Origin: Streptomyces gobiensis
Lineage (GTDB): Bacteria; Actinomycetota; Actinomycetes; Streptomycetales; Streptomycetaceae
Length of the DNA: 64,000 nucleotides
Assembly (NCBI RefSeq): GCF_021216675.1
Contig: NZ_CP086120.1
Location: 2,028,501 to 2,092,500 of the forward strand
Direction of reading: 5' to 3'
Below are positions 50,829-59,587 of this stretch, piece after piece. The position numbers were made by a program, and so were the translations under genes. Position 1 is the first letter of the stretch. Every line of letters begins with the position of its first letter. The notes under the pieces were generated by a model that made no database searches, was not told the DNA's origin, and saw nothing but the letters and a program-made list of their open reading frames with translations.

Positions 50829-52127
50829 ATGCCAGCGTCCCCACCACCCGCTGCCCGCCTGACCGCCGAACGCCTCCTCGACGCCATGACCCCGGCCGAG
50901 CGCGCCCGGGCCGAGCGCGTCGAGGCCGTCCTGCCCGCCCTGAGGGCCTCTGCCGCCCGGGCGGACGCCGACGCCGCGTTCCCCGCCGGCCACGTGGCGC
51001 TGCTGCGCGACGCCGGGCTGCTCGGCCTGGTCATACCGGAGGAGCACGGCGGACTCGGCGGGACGCTGCGGGACCTGGCGGCGGCGACCTTCGCCATGGG
51101 CACCGCCTGCCCGTCCACCGCGCTCGCCTACTTCTTCCACAACACCAGCGCCTCGCGCGGGCTGTTGCCCCTCGAAGCCATCCGGGCCGGGCTCTTCGAC
51201 CCGGAGGAGGCGGGCGAGGTGACCGCCTTCGCCGAGCGGGTGCTGACGACGATGGCGTCCGGGCGGTGGCTCGCCAACTTCGCCAGTGAGTCGGTCAAGA
51301 GCTCCGGAGCCAACATCTCCATCGCCACCACCGCCGAACCGGCCGCCGGCGGCTGGCTGCTGTCCGGCGAGAAGTCCTTCGGCTGCGCCACTGGCGTCGC
51401 CGACACCTACCTCGTCACCGCCAAGTTGGAAGGGAAGGAAGGGCCTGACGCACTGGCCCTCTTCCTCGTTCCGCGCACCGCCCCCGGAGTCACCTCCCGC
51501 GAGCAGTGGAACGGCCTCGGCATGCGCGCCAGCGCCAACCACGGCATCCGGCTCGCCGACGTCTTCGTGCCCGACAACCAGGCCCTCACCGTGCCCGGCG
51601 CGTTCACCCGCATGCTCCAGGTCAGCCGGGGCAGCTTCGTCGGCAACCAGCTCGCCATCGCCGCCGTGTACACGGGGGCGGCGCAGGCGGTGTACGACCA
51701 CACGCTGGAAACCCTCACGCGCAAGACGTTCGCCGACACGGGCAGGCCGATCGCGTCCAGCCCCGTGCACCAGGTCCTCATCGGTGACATGACGCAACGC
51801 CTGCAGACCGCCCACCTGTGGCTGCGGCGCCAGTTGGAGCTGGAGTCCTCCGAGCCGCCGGTGCGGCCCAAGTCCGAGGTGTTCACGCACTGGCGGCTCG
51901 GCAAGGGCTCGGTGACCGAGGCCTGCTTCGACGTGGCGCTGGGCGCGCTGAAAGCCTGCGGTACGTCAGGGGCCACGATGGACGGGCCGGTGGGCCGCGC
52001 GCTGCGTGACCTCGCCATGGGCCTGGTGATGACGTTCCCGGCGGAACGCGGTCGGCTCGAAGCGGCCAGGATCGCCACCGATGCCCGGGAGAACGCCCTG
52101 TTCGCGACCGTGGAGGCCGACCGGTGA
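50829..52127 (+). CDS. Acyl-CoA dehydrogenase-fold flavin monooxygenase (or dehydrogenase)
   Basis: 432 residues. The acyl-CoA dehydrogenase fold is clear: FPAGHVALLRDAGLLGLVIPEEHGGLGGTLRDLAAATFAMGTACPSTALAYFFHN, GGWLLSGEKSFGCATGVADTYLV, QWNGLGMRASANHGIRLADVFVPD and a helical end. Members of this fold with a flavin reductase gene directly in front (62 bp here) are usually group D flavin monooxygenases. The catalytic Glu of true acyl-CoA dehydrogenases cannot be confirmed. Substrate unknown; an N-heterocycle or pyrrole fragment would fit the cluster. Next gene overlaps by GTGA. Confidence 0.85.
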   Translation: MPASPPPAARLTAERLLDAMTPAERARAERVEAVLPALRASAARADADAAFPAGHVALLRDAGLLGLVIPEEHGGLGGTLRDLAAATFAMGTACPSTALAYFFHNTSASRGLLPLEAIRAGLFDPEEAGEVTAFAERVLTTMASGRWLANFASESVKSSGANISIATTAEPAAGGWLLSGEKSFGCATGVADTYLVTAKLEGKEGPDALALFLVPRTAPGVTSREQWNGLGMRASANHGIRLADVFVPDNQALTVPGAFTRMLQVSRGSFVGNQLAIAAVYTGAAQAVYDHTLETLTRKTFADTGRPIASSPVHQVLIGDMTQRLQTAHLWLRRQLELESSEPPVRPKSEVFTHWRLGKGSVTEACFDVALGALKACGTSGATMDGPVGRALRDLAMGLVMTFPAERGRLEAARIATDARENALFATVEADR

Positions 52128-53632
52128 AACCACCCGCGAAGTCACCCGCCGCGACCGCCGACCTGGTGGACGGTGTCTGGCAGCCCTGTTCCCGAGAGCT
52201 CGACGTGGTGCTGGAGGACCCGGCCACCGGTGAGCCCATAAGCCGGGCGGTGGCCAGTTCGCCGGAGCGCGTTGAGCGCGCCCTCACCGCCGCGGCGTCG
52301 CTCCACACGGGCGAAGGCTGGGCGGGGCTCGCCGACGAGGAGCGGGCGGGCGCGCTGGAGACGGCGGCCGCCGCGGTGGAGGCCCGCGTCCCGGAGATCG
52401 TACGGGCCGAGGCGTTCGCCACCGGCGTCCCGCTGGCCCAGACGTCAGGGCTGGGCGTCATCGTCGGCGGGGCCTTCCGCATGGCCGCCGCGCGCCTGCG
52501 CGCCGGGCTGCTGCACACCACCGCCGTCCGGCCGGACGGCCGGTCCGTCGAGGTGCGCCGTGCCCCGCGCGGGCCCGCCCTGTGCGTCGTCCCGTACAAC
52601 GCGCCCGCGCCCATGGCCGCCCACAAGGCGGCGAGCGCGCTGGCCGCCGGATGCCCGGTCGTCGTCAAGGCGCCGGAACTGGCCCCGTACGGAACGCAGA
52701 TGCTGGTCGAGGCCGCCGCCGAGGGGCTGACCGCCGCCGGGGCGCCGCCGGCCGTCCTCCAACTGCTGCACGGAGACGGCTCCACCGGAGCGCGGCTGGT
52801 GGCGGACGACGGGATCCGGGTGGTGTCGTTCACGGGAGGCACGGCGGCGGGCCGAGACGTCGCCGCCGTGTGCGGGCGCGCGCTGAAGCCCGTCCAGCTC
52901 GAACTCGGCGGGAACAACCCGTTGATCGTGATGCCGGACGCGGACGTGGACATCGCGGGCCGCGTCGCGGCCGAGCTGCTCACCACGCTGAACGGCCAGT
53001 GGTGCCGGGCGCTGGGCCGGCTCGTCGTCCCGGCGCGTCTGCTCACGGAGGTCCTCGACGCGACGGCGGCGGTGCTCACCGGAGTGCGGGTGGGCGATCC
53101 GCTCGACCTGGACACCGGGTACGGGCCGCTGGCGCACTCACGCCACCGTGCGAAGGCGCTGGCGGCGGTCGAGTCGCTGACCGGTGCGGGGGCGAAGGCG
53201 CGTCCCCTCACCGGTGTTCCCGAGCGGGGCAATTACCTGCCGCCCCTGCTGGTGACCGGTGCACCGGAGGCCGCCACCCGCGAGGAGATCTTCGGGCCGG
53301 TGGCCGCCGTGCACCCGTACGCCGACGAGGCCGTGGCCGTGGCCCTCGCCAACTCCACCGGATACGGGCTGGAGGGGTACGTGGTGGGCGGAGACGAGAC
53401 GGCTGCCCTGAGCGTCGCGCGGCGCGTCCGGGCGGGCGAGGTGAAGGTCAACGGCTCATCCCTGCTGAGCCTGCACACCGAGACGCCCCGCCCCGCCTGG
53501 GGCTTGTCCGGGCTGGTGGACGAGGGCACGGACGAGACGATCCTGCACTTCACCGGCGCCCGGGTCACCGGCGTGGAGGGGGCCTTCGCGCTGCATACCC
53601 CCGGCGTCGGCGCGCAGCGCGGTGCGCCGTGA
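52124..53632 (+). CDS. Aldehyde dehydrogenase, copy 1 of the cluster
   Basis: 502 residues. Readable: LVDGVWQPCSRELDVVLEDPATGEPI, CVVPYNAPAPMAAHKAASALAAGCPVVVKAPELAPYG, VSFTGGTAAGRDVAAVCGRALKPVQLELGGNNPLIVMPDADVD with the base Glu, and TLNGQWCRALGRLVVP with the nucleophilic Cys in the usual position. The cofactor-binding loop differs from betB-type enzymes, so NAD versus NADP is open. Overlaps both neighbours by four bases inside the monooxygenase operon, so it probably oxidises an aldehyde formed by one of the monooxygenases. Confidence 0.92.
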   Translation: MKPPAKSPAATADLVDGVWQPCSRELDVVLEDPATGEPISRAVASSPERVERALTAAASLHTGEGWAGLADEERAGALETAAAAVEARVPEIVRAEAFATGVPLAQTSGLGVIVGGAFRMAAARLRAGLLHTTAVRPDGRSVEVRRAPRGPALCVVPYNAPAPMAAHKAASALAAGCPVVVKAPELAPYGTQMLVEAAAEGLTAAGAPPAVLQLLHGDGSTGARLVADDGIRVVSFTGGTAAGRDVAAVCGRALKPVQLELGGNNPLIVMPDADVDIAGRVAAELLTTLNGQWCRALGRLVVPARLLTEVLDATAAVLTGVRVGDPLDLDTGYGPLAHSRHRAKALAAVESLTGAGAKARPLTGVPERGNYLPPLLVTGAPEAATREEIFGPVAAVHPYADEAVAVALANSTGYGLEGYVVGGDETAALSVARRVRAGEVKVNGSSLLSLHTETPRPAWGLSGLVDEGTDETILHFTGARVTGVEGAFALHTPGVGAQRGAP

Positions 53633-54828
53633 GCCGTGTCCTGGTCGCGGGCGCGGGGCCCGTGGGGCTGACCGCCGCGCTCCTCCTGACCCGGCGCGGG
53701 GTTCCGGTGACGGTCCTGGAGAAGGGGGCGGGCCTCGCGGCCCAGTCGCGGGCGTCGACGTTCCATCCGCCGACCCTGGAGATGCTCGACGAACTGGGGG
53801 TCGTCGCGGCGCTGCTCGACCGGGGGCTGGTCGCCCGCACCTTCCAGTACCGCGATCGCCGCACCGGACGGCCGGTCGCCGAGCTGGACCTGGCGGTGCT
53901 CGCGGACGACACGCCGTACCCGTACCGAGTGCAGTGCGAGCAGAGCAAGCTGACGCCGATCCTGCTCGACGCGCTGAGCCGGCACCCTGCGGCCGATGTG
54001 CGGTTCGGCTGTCCGGTCCGGGATGTGGCGCAGGACGGCCGTTCGGTGTCCGTGGTGCTCGGGGACGGCTCGCGGTTGCGCGGCGACTGGCTGATCGGCG
54101 CGGACGGGGCGCACTCGGTCGTACGGCGTGCCCTGGGCGCGGGCTTCGCGGGGGTGACGTATCCGGAACGCTTTCTGGTGGCGTCGCTCGACGAGGACTT
54201 GACGGCCGCGATGCCGGACCTGGCGCCGATCGCGTACGTCCTCGATCCGGACGAGTGGCTGGTGCTGCTGCGTACGCCCGACCACTGGCGGGTGCTGCTC
54301 CCCACGCCGGACGGCACACCGGACGCGGCCGAGCCGGCGCGGCTCCCGGAGCGGCTTCGCGGCGTGGGCGCGGACGGTGTGCGGCCGTGGCGCGTCGCGC
54401 ACGCCGGCCTGTACCGGGTCCACCAGCGGGTGGCGGACGGCTTCCGGTACGGCCGGGTGCTGCTGTGCGGGGACGCCGCGCACGTCAACAACCCGCTGGG
54501 CGGCATGGGTATGAACAGCGGCATCCACGACGCCGTCCTCATGGGCGGCGCGCTCGCCGACGTGATCGCCGGGGAGGCCGGGGACGCGGAACTGTCGCGT
54601 ACCGCCGAGCGGCGTCGGCGTTGTGCCCTGACGTACGTCGGAGCCGAGACCCATCGCAATTGGGAACGGCTGCGGGCGCGCGACGAAGCCACCCGGGCGT
54701 CGGTGCGCGAGGAGTTGCGGGCCACGGCGGCGGACCCGGGCAGGGCCAGGGAGGCGCTGCTGCGCAGTTCGATGATCGCCTCTCTGAGACCGCCGGGTGC
54801 TGCGGAGGGGGGCGCGCATGCCCGCTGA
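53629..54828 (+). CDS. FAD-dependent aromatic hydroxylase-type monooxygenase
   Basis: 399 residues of the PHBH/PheA family: RVLVAGAGPVGLTAALLLTRRGVPVTVLEKG (FAD Rossmann), RASTFHPPTLEMLDELGV, LIGADGAHSVVRRALG (DG motif) and FRYGRVLLCGDAAHVNNPLGGMGMNSGIHDA (GD motif). It is a single-component hydroxylase that uses NAD(P)H and O2; targets of the family include phenols, hydroxypyridines and pyrroles. Starts on the preceding stop (GTGA); its end overlaps the next gene by 11 bp. Confidence 0.92.
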   Translation: MSRVLVAGAGPVGLTAALLLTRRGVPVTVLEKGAGLAAQSRASTFHPPTLEMLDELGVVAALLDRGLVARTFQYRDRRTGRPVAELDLAVLADDTPYPYRVQCEQSKLTPILLDALSRHPAADVRFGCPVRDVAQDGRSVSVVLGDGSRLRGDWLIGADGAHSVVRRALGAGFAGVTYPERFLVASLDEDLTAAMPDLAPIAYVLDPDEWLVLLRTPDHWRVLLPTPDGTPDAAEPARLPERLRGVGADGVRPWRVAHAGLYRVHQRVADGFRYGRVLLCGDAAHVNNPLGGMGMNSGIHDAVLMGGALADVIAGEAGDAELSRTAERRRRCALTYVGAETHRNWERLRARDEATRASVREELRATAADPGRAREALLRSSMIASLRPPGAAEGGAHAR

Positions 54829-56272
54829 GGTCATCCTCCGCCGGAACCCGGCGCGGGTGGACGAGGTCGTCGGCAGCGTGCCCGTGGCCGAGGACGCGGC
54901 GGTGGACCGGGCCGTCGCGGCGGCGGACGTGGCCGCCCGCTCCTGGGCCGGGGAGCCGGCGGAGGAGCGGGCCAGTTCGCTGCTGCGCGCGGCCGCCGCG
55001 CTCGATGACGTGGCGGCCGAGGCCGCGCTGTTGCTGGCGAGCGAGTCGGGCAAGCCGCTGGCGGACTGCGCGGGCGAAATCCGCTTCTCCGGGGCCGTCC
55101 TGCGCTGGTACGGCGAGCACGCCCCCGGGCTGCTCACCGACCGTGTCACCGACGACGCGGCGGGCCGGCTGACGGTGCGCCACCGGCCCTTCGGCGCGGT
55201 GGCGGCGCTCACGCCGTGGAATGCCCCGGTGGTGCTTACCGTCGTCAAGCTGGCGCCCTCGCTGGCGGCGGGCAACGCCCTGGTGGTCAAGCCCTCCCCG
55301 CTGGCCCCGCTGGCCGTGTCGCTGGTCCTGGGCACGCTCGCGCGTCACTTCCCGCCGGGGCTGCTGCATGTCGTGCACGGGTACGCCGGTACCGCGCGCG
55401 CCCTGGCGGGGCACGCACGCATCCGGAAGGTCTCCTTCACCGGCGGGCCGGAGGCGGGGCGTGCCGTGGGCGCGGTCGCCGCCGCCGCGCTCACTCCGAC
55501 CACCATGGAGCTGGGCGGCAACGACGCCGCGGTACTCCTGGACGACGCCCGGCTGTCGGAGAGCGACCTGGAACGGCTGGTGCTGGCCAGTTTCGCCACC
55601 GCCGGACAGGTATGCATGGCGGCCAAGCGGATCTACGTGCCACGCCGGCGGTACGAGCGTTTCGTGGCGGAGTACGTCGCGGCGGCCGAGCGGGCGCTGG
55701 TGCTCGGCGATCCGCTGCGCCCCGCCACGACGGTGGGCCCGGTGATCAGCGCCGAGGCGGCGGACCGGGTCCGGCGGCTCGTCGCCGATGCCCGGGATCG
55801 GGGCGGACGCAGCGTCGAGGTGGGCAGGGCGTGCCCGGACACGGACCTCACCGCCGGGCACTTCGTGCGGCCAGCGCTGCTGCTGGGTCTCGACGACGGC
55901 GCGCCCGCGGTGCGGGAGGAGCAGTTCGGCCCGGTGGTCCCGGTGCTGCCCTATGACGACGAGGACCAGGTGGTGGCCCGCGTCAACGCCACCGAGTACG
56001 GCCTGGGCGCTTCGGTGTGGAGCGCCGACGAGGACCGGGCGTTCGCCTTCGCCCACCGCCTGGAGGCCGGTTTCCGCTTCGTCAACACGCATAACCGCAC
56101 GGGGATGTCGCTGCGGGCGCCCTTCGGCGGGGTCAAGCGCAGTGGGCACGGCCGGGAGTACGGGGCCGAGGGGCTGTACGCCTACACGCAGCCGTGCGTC
56201 ACGCACGCGCCCGCGGCCTTCCGGCCGGGCGGTCCGGGGATGCCGCCCGGTGCGTATCCCGGCCTCGTGTGA
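54818..56272 (+). CDS. Aldehyde dehydrogenase, copy 2 of the cluster
   Basis: 484 residues. RHRPFGAVAALTPWNAPVVLTVVKLAPSLAAGNALVVKPSPLAPL, KVSFTGGPEAGRAVGAVAAAALTPTTMELGGNDAAVLLDD (base Glu) and LASFATAGQVCMAAKRIYVPRRRYERFV (nucleophile Cys) are all present, so the enzyme should be active. The FNTHNRTG-type FRFVNTHNRTGMSLRAPFGGVKRSGHGREYGAEGL near the end belongs to the succinate-semialdehyde/aliphatic aldehyde groups. ATG 54818 has GGAGGGGGG upstream. Last gene of the operon starting at 49484. Confidence 0.92.
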   Translation: MPAEVILRRNPARVDEVVGSVPVAEDAAVDRAVAAADVAARSWAGEPAEERASSLLRAAAALDDVAAEAALLLASESGKPLADCAGEIRFSGAVLRWYGEHAPGLLTDRVTDDAAGRLTVRHRPFGAVAALTPWNAPVVLTVVKLAPSLAAGNALVVKPSPLAPLAVSLVLGTLARHFPPGLLHVVHGYAGTARALAGHARIRKVSFTGGPEAGRAVGAVAAAALTPTTMELGGNDAAVLLDDARLSESDLERLVLASFATAGQVCMAAKRIYVPRRRYERFVAEYVAAAERALVLGDPLRPATTVGPVISAEAADRVRRLVADARDRGGRSVEVGRACPDTDLTAGHFVRPALLLGLDDGAPAVREEQFGPVVPVLPYDDEDQVVARVNATEYGLGASVWSADEDRAFAFAHRLEAGFRFVNTHNRTGMSLRAPFGGVKRSGHGREYGAEGLYAYTQPCVTHAPAAFRPGGPGMPPGAYPGLV

Positions 56273-56362
56273 CCAGCGCCCGGGAGCGGGGCGCTCAACT
56301 CCCTTCAGCGGCGGGTATTGACAGGTGCGGCCGCCTCCGCTGTCATCCCCGTAACGCGAGCA

Positions 56363-56387
56363 GAAACTTTGTTTCCTGAAAGGAAAC
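56363..56387. promoter_or_regulatory. IclR-type operator, site 7 (complete tripartite form)
   Basis: GAAAC-N3-GTTTC-N7-GAAAC, all three half-sites perfect, 24 bp before the secreted hydrolase start. The best example of the motif in the window. Confidence 0.82.
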
Positions 56388-56411
56388 AGCTGCTCGTCCT
56401 TGGAGGCTCGA

Positions 56412-57425
56412 ATGCGCCTGCCCGCTCTGCGCAAGGTGATCGTTCCGGCACTGGCCGCCCTGCTCCTCGGCGTCGTCCCGGCCACCACCGCCCATTCCGC
56501 GTCCGCACCGTCCACCACTTCCACCGTCACCAAGGCGTCCACCACCGTTGACGTGTCGTGCGCGGTCTTCACCTACCGCCAGTCCGCCGACTGGTACTTC
56601 CCGTCCGGTGCGTCCGGCGCCCCGAAGGGCCTGATCTGGCTCCAGCACGGCTTCGCCCGGGCCAACGACCACATGACGGACCTGGCCGGCCGCTACGCCG
56701 CCGCCGGGTACCTGGTGTTCGCCCCGACCCTGCGCAGCGCCGACATATTCGGCTGCACGCTGCAGAACATCGGCAACAACAAGCCGTTCCTGGACAACGT
56801 GGCGAAGTGGTTCGCCGCCGCCGACAGTCCAACGTCCCAACTGGCCCGCAGCTACGCGTCGGCCAAGAGCCAGGCCGGTCGCACCGATCTCGGCGCGCTG
56901 CCGACCGCGTTCGTCTTCTCCGGCCACTCGGCGGGCGCCGAGACGACGGAGTACGTGGCGCACAGACTGCGGGCCGACCACCCGGCCGCCTTCACCAAGC
57001 TGCGGGGCCTGGTGCTGCTGGACCCGGTGAAGTCGTTCATCGGGAACAACACCGACGCCTCGCTGTCCCAGCTGGCGAAGACGTCCCTGCCCATCCTGAC
57101 GGTCTCCTCCCCTGGCTACAGCTGCAACAACGGCGGCAGCGGCACCACCGCGCTCCAGCAGCTCCTGCCCCGCCCCTTCGTCGGCGTACGCCTGGCGACG
57201 GGCGCCCACACCGACGCGGAGGGCTCCTCCACCGACGACGCCGGCACGTTCCTGTGCGGCACGCCGCAGCAGAAGAACGTGTCGGCGCTCCAGACCCTCG
57301 CGGTCGGCTGGGCCAAGGACGCCTTCACCGGGGCGCGCACCACGGACCTCTACCCCGGTGGCGCGTACTACGCGTCTCTGCTCGCCGCGGGCACGATCCA
57401 GACCCTGCCGGGCCGCACCTCCTGA
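56412..57425 (+). CDS. Secreted alpha/beta hydrolase
   Basis: 337 residues: signal peptide (RKVIVPALAALLLGVVPATTAHSASA), then a hydrolase with GLIWLQHGFARANDHMTDLAGRYAAAGYLVFAPTLRSADIFG (oxyanion side), AFVFSGHSAGAETTEYV with nucleophile Ser173 and a late Asp/His (VRLATGAHTDAEG). The pattern of HG-x-N, AAxGYLVFAP and GHSAG resembles chlorophyllase/cutinase-like esterases. As an extracellular esterase in this cluster it could remove the phytyl or methyl ester of a chlorophyll derivative (inference). Its gene stands alone behind IclR site 7 with GGAGG before the ATG. Confidence 0.82.
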   Translation: MRLPALRKVIVPALAALLLGVVPATTAHSASAPSTTSTVTKASTTVDVSCAVFTYRQSADWYFPSGASGAPKGLIWLQHGFARANDHMTDLAGRYAAAGYLVFAPTLRSADIFGCTLQNIGNNKPFLDNVAKWFAAADSPTSQLARSYASAKSQAGRTDLGALPTAFVFSGHSAGAETTEYVAHRLRADHPAAFTKLRGLVLLDPVKSFIGNNTDASLSQLAKTSLPILTVSSPGYSCNNGGSGTTALQQLLPRPFVGVRLATGAHTDAEGSSTDDAGTFLCGTPQQKNVSALQTLAVGWAKDAFTGARTTDLYPGGAYYASLLAAGTIQTLPGRTS

Positions 57426-57448
57426 ACCCGTCGCGGCGGACGAGCCGG

Positions 57449-57742
57449 TCAGTCACCGGCGGTCTCCACGTAATCGACCGTCACCCGGTCCGCGAGTCGC
57501 GGTCGCAGCCAGTCACCCAGCGCGCGATGCGCTGGGTGACTCTGATATCCGGCGAGCGCGGCGGCCGAGGCGTGCCGGGTGGTCATGCACAGGTCGTACG
57601 AGACGGCCGACCCGGTGACGTCGAGGCCGACGCGCATCGACTCGATCTCGCTGACCAGGGCGGGCAGTTCCGCCAGCCGCTTCTTCGCCTCTGGGGCATC
57701 GGCCGGGTCGGTGAACCTCATCAGGACGACATGGGTGAGCAC
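57449..57742 (-). CDS. Dabb (stress-responsive A/B barrel) domain protein
   Basis: 97 residues. LTHVVLMRFTDPADAPEAKKRLAELPALVSEIESMRVGLDVTGSAVSYDLCMTTRHASAAALAGYQSHPAHRAL is a typical Dabb ferredoxin-like fold, with conserved YQSHPAH. Members are small cyclases, lyases or stress proteins that form dimers. GTG 57742 follows GGAGG. Divergent from the nitrilase-RCCR operon and presumably under the same operator (site 8). Confidence 0.87.
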   Translation of the reverse strand: MLTHVVLMRFTDPADAPEAKKRLAELPALVSEIESMRVGLDVTGSAVSYDLCMTTRHASAAALAGYQSHPAHRALGDWLRPRLADRVTVDYVETAGD

Positions 57743-57809
57743 GGTGGAACCTCCGGTCGGTCGTCGCTCCGCACCCCTGTCGCGGGGTGGCACCCGAGTG
57801 TATGTTTGG

Positions 57810-57834
57810 GAAACACTGTTCCGCTAGAGGAACC
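57810..57834. promoter_or_regulatory. IclR-type operator, site 8
   Basis: GAAAC-N3-GTTCC-N7-GAACC, 14 bp before the nitrilase start, between it and the divergent Dabb gene. Same GCTAGAG spacer as site 4. It heads the operon that contains the RCCR-like and Rieske genes. Confidence 0.8.
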
Positions 57835-57847
57835 AGGGGAGGCTGTC

Positions 57848-59587
57848 ATGGCCAAGGGCGTCACCGTGCGCGTCGCCGCTGCCCAGTTCGCCGTCGGCGG
57901 CGACCGCCAGGCCAACCGGGCCACGTGCCTCCGCGCGATCGACGCGGCGGCGCGGCGCGGCGCACGTCTGGTGGTGCTGCCGGAATTCTGCAACCACCTC
58001 TCCTGGTACGACGACCGGGCGCACGCGCTGCGCATGGCGTGCCGGCCCGGTGACGACTTCCTGGCGCCGGTGGCCGCGGCGGCCGGGCGGTACGGCATGT
58101 TCGTCAAAGTGCACGTCACCCTGGCCACCGCCGACGCACACCGGGTCACCGCGGCGAGCCTGCTGTACGGCCCCGACGGCGGGCTCGTCGCCCATGCGGA
58201 CAAGCAGGTCCTGATGGGCAGCGAGCGGGACCACCTCGACCCCGCCCTCGACGCGGGACCCGTGGTCGACACGGCACTCGGCAGGCTCGGCCTGTACGCG
58301 TGCATGGAGGGCGTGATCAGCGAGGTGTGCCGGGGACTCGCCCTGCGCGGCGCCCAGGCGCTCCTCAACAGCCTCAACTCCTTCGCCCTGGACGAGGCTT
58401 CGCTCCACATCCCGGTGCGGGCGGCGGAGAACAAGGTCTGGGTCATCGCCGCCAACAAGGTCGGTCCCCTGCTGCCCGACGAGCACGCCGACGCCGTCGC
58501 CGCCGGGCTCGGAGTGCCGCGCGAGGCACTGCACGGGGCCGGGGAGAGCCAGATCGTCGCCCCCGACGGCACCGTGGTCGCCCGTGCCCCACGCACGGGT
58601 GAGGCGGTCGTCGTCGCCGACATCGAGCCGGCGCGGGCCGGCGACAAGCGGCGCCCGGACGGCACGGACGTCTTCGCCGCCCGCCGGCCCGGGTTGTACG
58701 TCCCCATCGCGGCTCGGCCCCGCCCGGCACCGGACTTCCCGGGACGGCGGGCCGACGAGGTGACGGCCGCGGTCGTACGCCCCGGCGCGACCGCACCGCG
58801 CGAGGCGGTGGCCGAGGCGGCGGAACTGACCACGCGGGCGGCCGCACGCGGCGCGTCCCTGGTCGTGGTGCCGGAGCTGTTCTGTTTCCCCGGCGGGATC
58901 GTCGAGGAGGCGACCGGCGAGCACGAGGCGCTGGCCAGGGAGGCGTTGGCCAAGGAGGCACTGGCGGCCCTGACCGGCGCGCTGGCCGACACCGACACGT
59001 ACCTCGCCTGCACCCTGCCCCACGAAGGCGTCCACACCGGGTACGTGCTCCGTGCCGACGGCCCGGTCCTCGTCCAGCCTCAGCTGCACCGCAGCGCGCG
59101 GCACGCCGCCTGGGCCGACGGTCCGCCCGGGCCACGGCTCCTCACGTACGACACCCCGTGGGGCAGGGTCGCGGTCATCGCCGGCGACGACAGCCTGTAC
59201 CCGGAGACCTTCCGGCTCGCCGCGCTCACCGGAGCGGACACGGCCGCCGTCTGCTTCACCGGGACGGAGTCCTGGGAGAGCGCCCTCGGGCTCCCGGAGC
59301 GCAGCGCCGAGAACCGGATGAACGTCGTGGCGGCCGGTCACGCCACCGGCGCGATCCATGGCCTGCCACGGGACTTCGGCCTGTGGCAGACGCGCTCCGC
59401 GCCCTTCGACGGCCGAATCAGCCACCCCGACACCACCCCGGCGGACGGCCGCCTCACCCTCGCCCCGATACGGCCGGCGCAGGCCGCCCGCCGTCTCGTC
59501 TCGCGGGGAACCGACCTCGTCGACGGGCGTCCATGGCACCTCGCCGGAGCCCTCGTCCCGGCCGCACGCCCAGGAGGAGCATCGTGA
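57848..59587 (+). CDS. Tandem nitrilase-superfamily protein: active N-terminal domain, degenerate C-terminal domain
   Basis: Carbon-nitrogen hydrolase of 579 residues, about twice the family length. Domain 1 (~5-290) has the full triad Glu46 (LVVLPEFCNH), Lys119 (HADKQVL) and Cys152 (LGLYACMEGVI). Domain 2 (~305-560) keeps the Glu (VVVPELFCFPGG, Glu343), but the Lys region reads QPQLHRS and the Cys position is Gly (VAVIAGDDSLYPE, Gly446), so it cannot catalyse. An amidase or ureidase is most likely for domain 1. First gene of the operon nitrilase, RCCR, hydrolase, Rieske, RCCR-like, lipocalin-like. AGGGGAGG precedes the ATG. Confidence 0.88.
   Translation: MAKGVTVRVAAAQFAVGGDRQANRATCLRAIDAAARRGARLVVLPEFCNHLSWYDDRAHALRMACRPGDDFLAPVAAAAGRYGMFVKVHVTLATADAHRVTAASLLYGPDGGLVAHADKQVLMGSERDHLDPALDAGPVVDTALGRLGLYACMEGVISEVCRGLALRGAQALLNSLNSFALDEASLHIPVRAAENKVWVIAANKVGPLLPDEHADAVAAGLGVPREALHGAGESQIVAPDGTVVARAPRTGEAVVVADIEPARAGDKRRPDGTDVFAARRPGLYVPIAARPRPAPDFPGRRADEVTAAVVRPGATAPREAVAEAAELTTRAAARGASLVVVPELFCFPGGIVEEATGEHEALAREALAKEALAALTGALADTDTYLACTLPHEGVHTGYVLRADGPVLVQPQLHRSARHAAWADGPPGPRLLTYDTPWGRVAVIAGDDSLYPETFRLAALTGADTAAVCFTGTESWESALGLPERSAENRMNVVAAGHATGAIHGLPRDFGLWQTRSAPFDGRISHPDTTPADGRLTLAPIRPAQAARRLVSRGTDLVDGRPWHLAGALVPAARPGGAS

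Noticed and set aside
53233-55335. 700-codon open frame antisense to the monooxygenase and aldehyde dehydrogenase genes
   Set aside because: Shadow of high-GC coding strands; low-complexity Arg/Pro/Ser composition and no start context.
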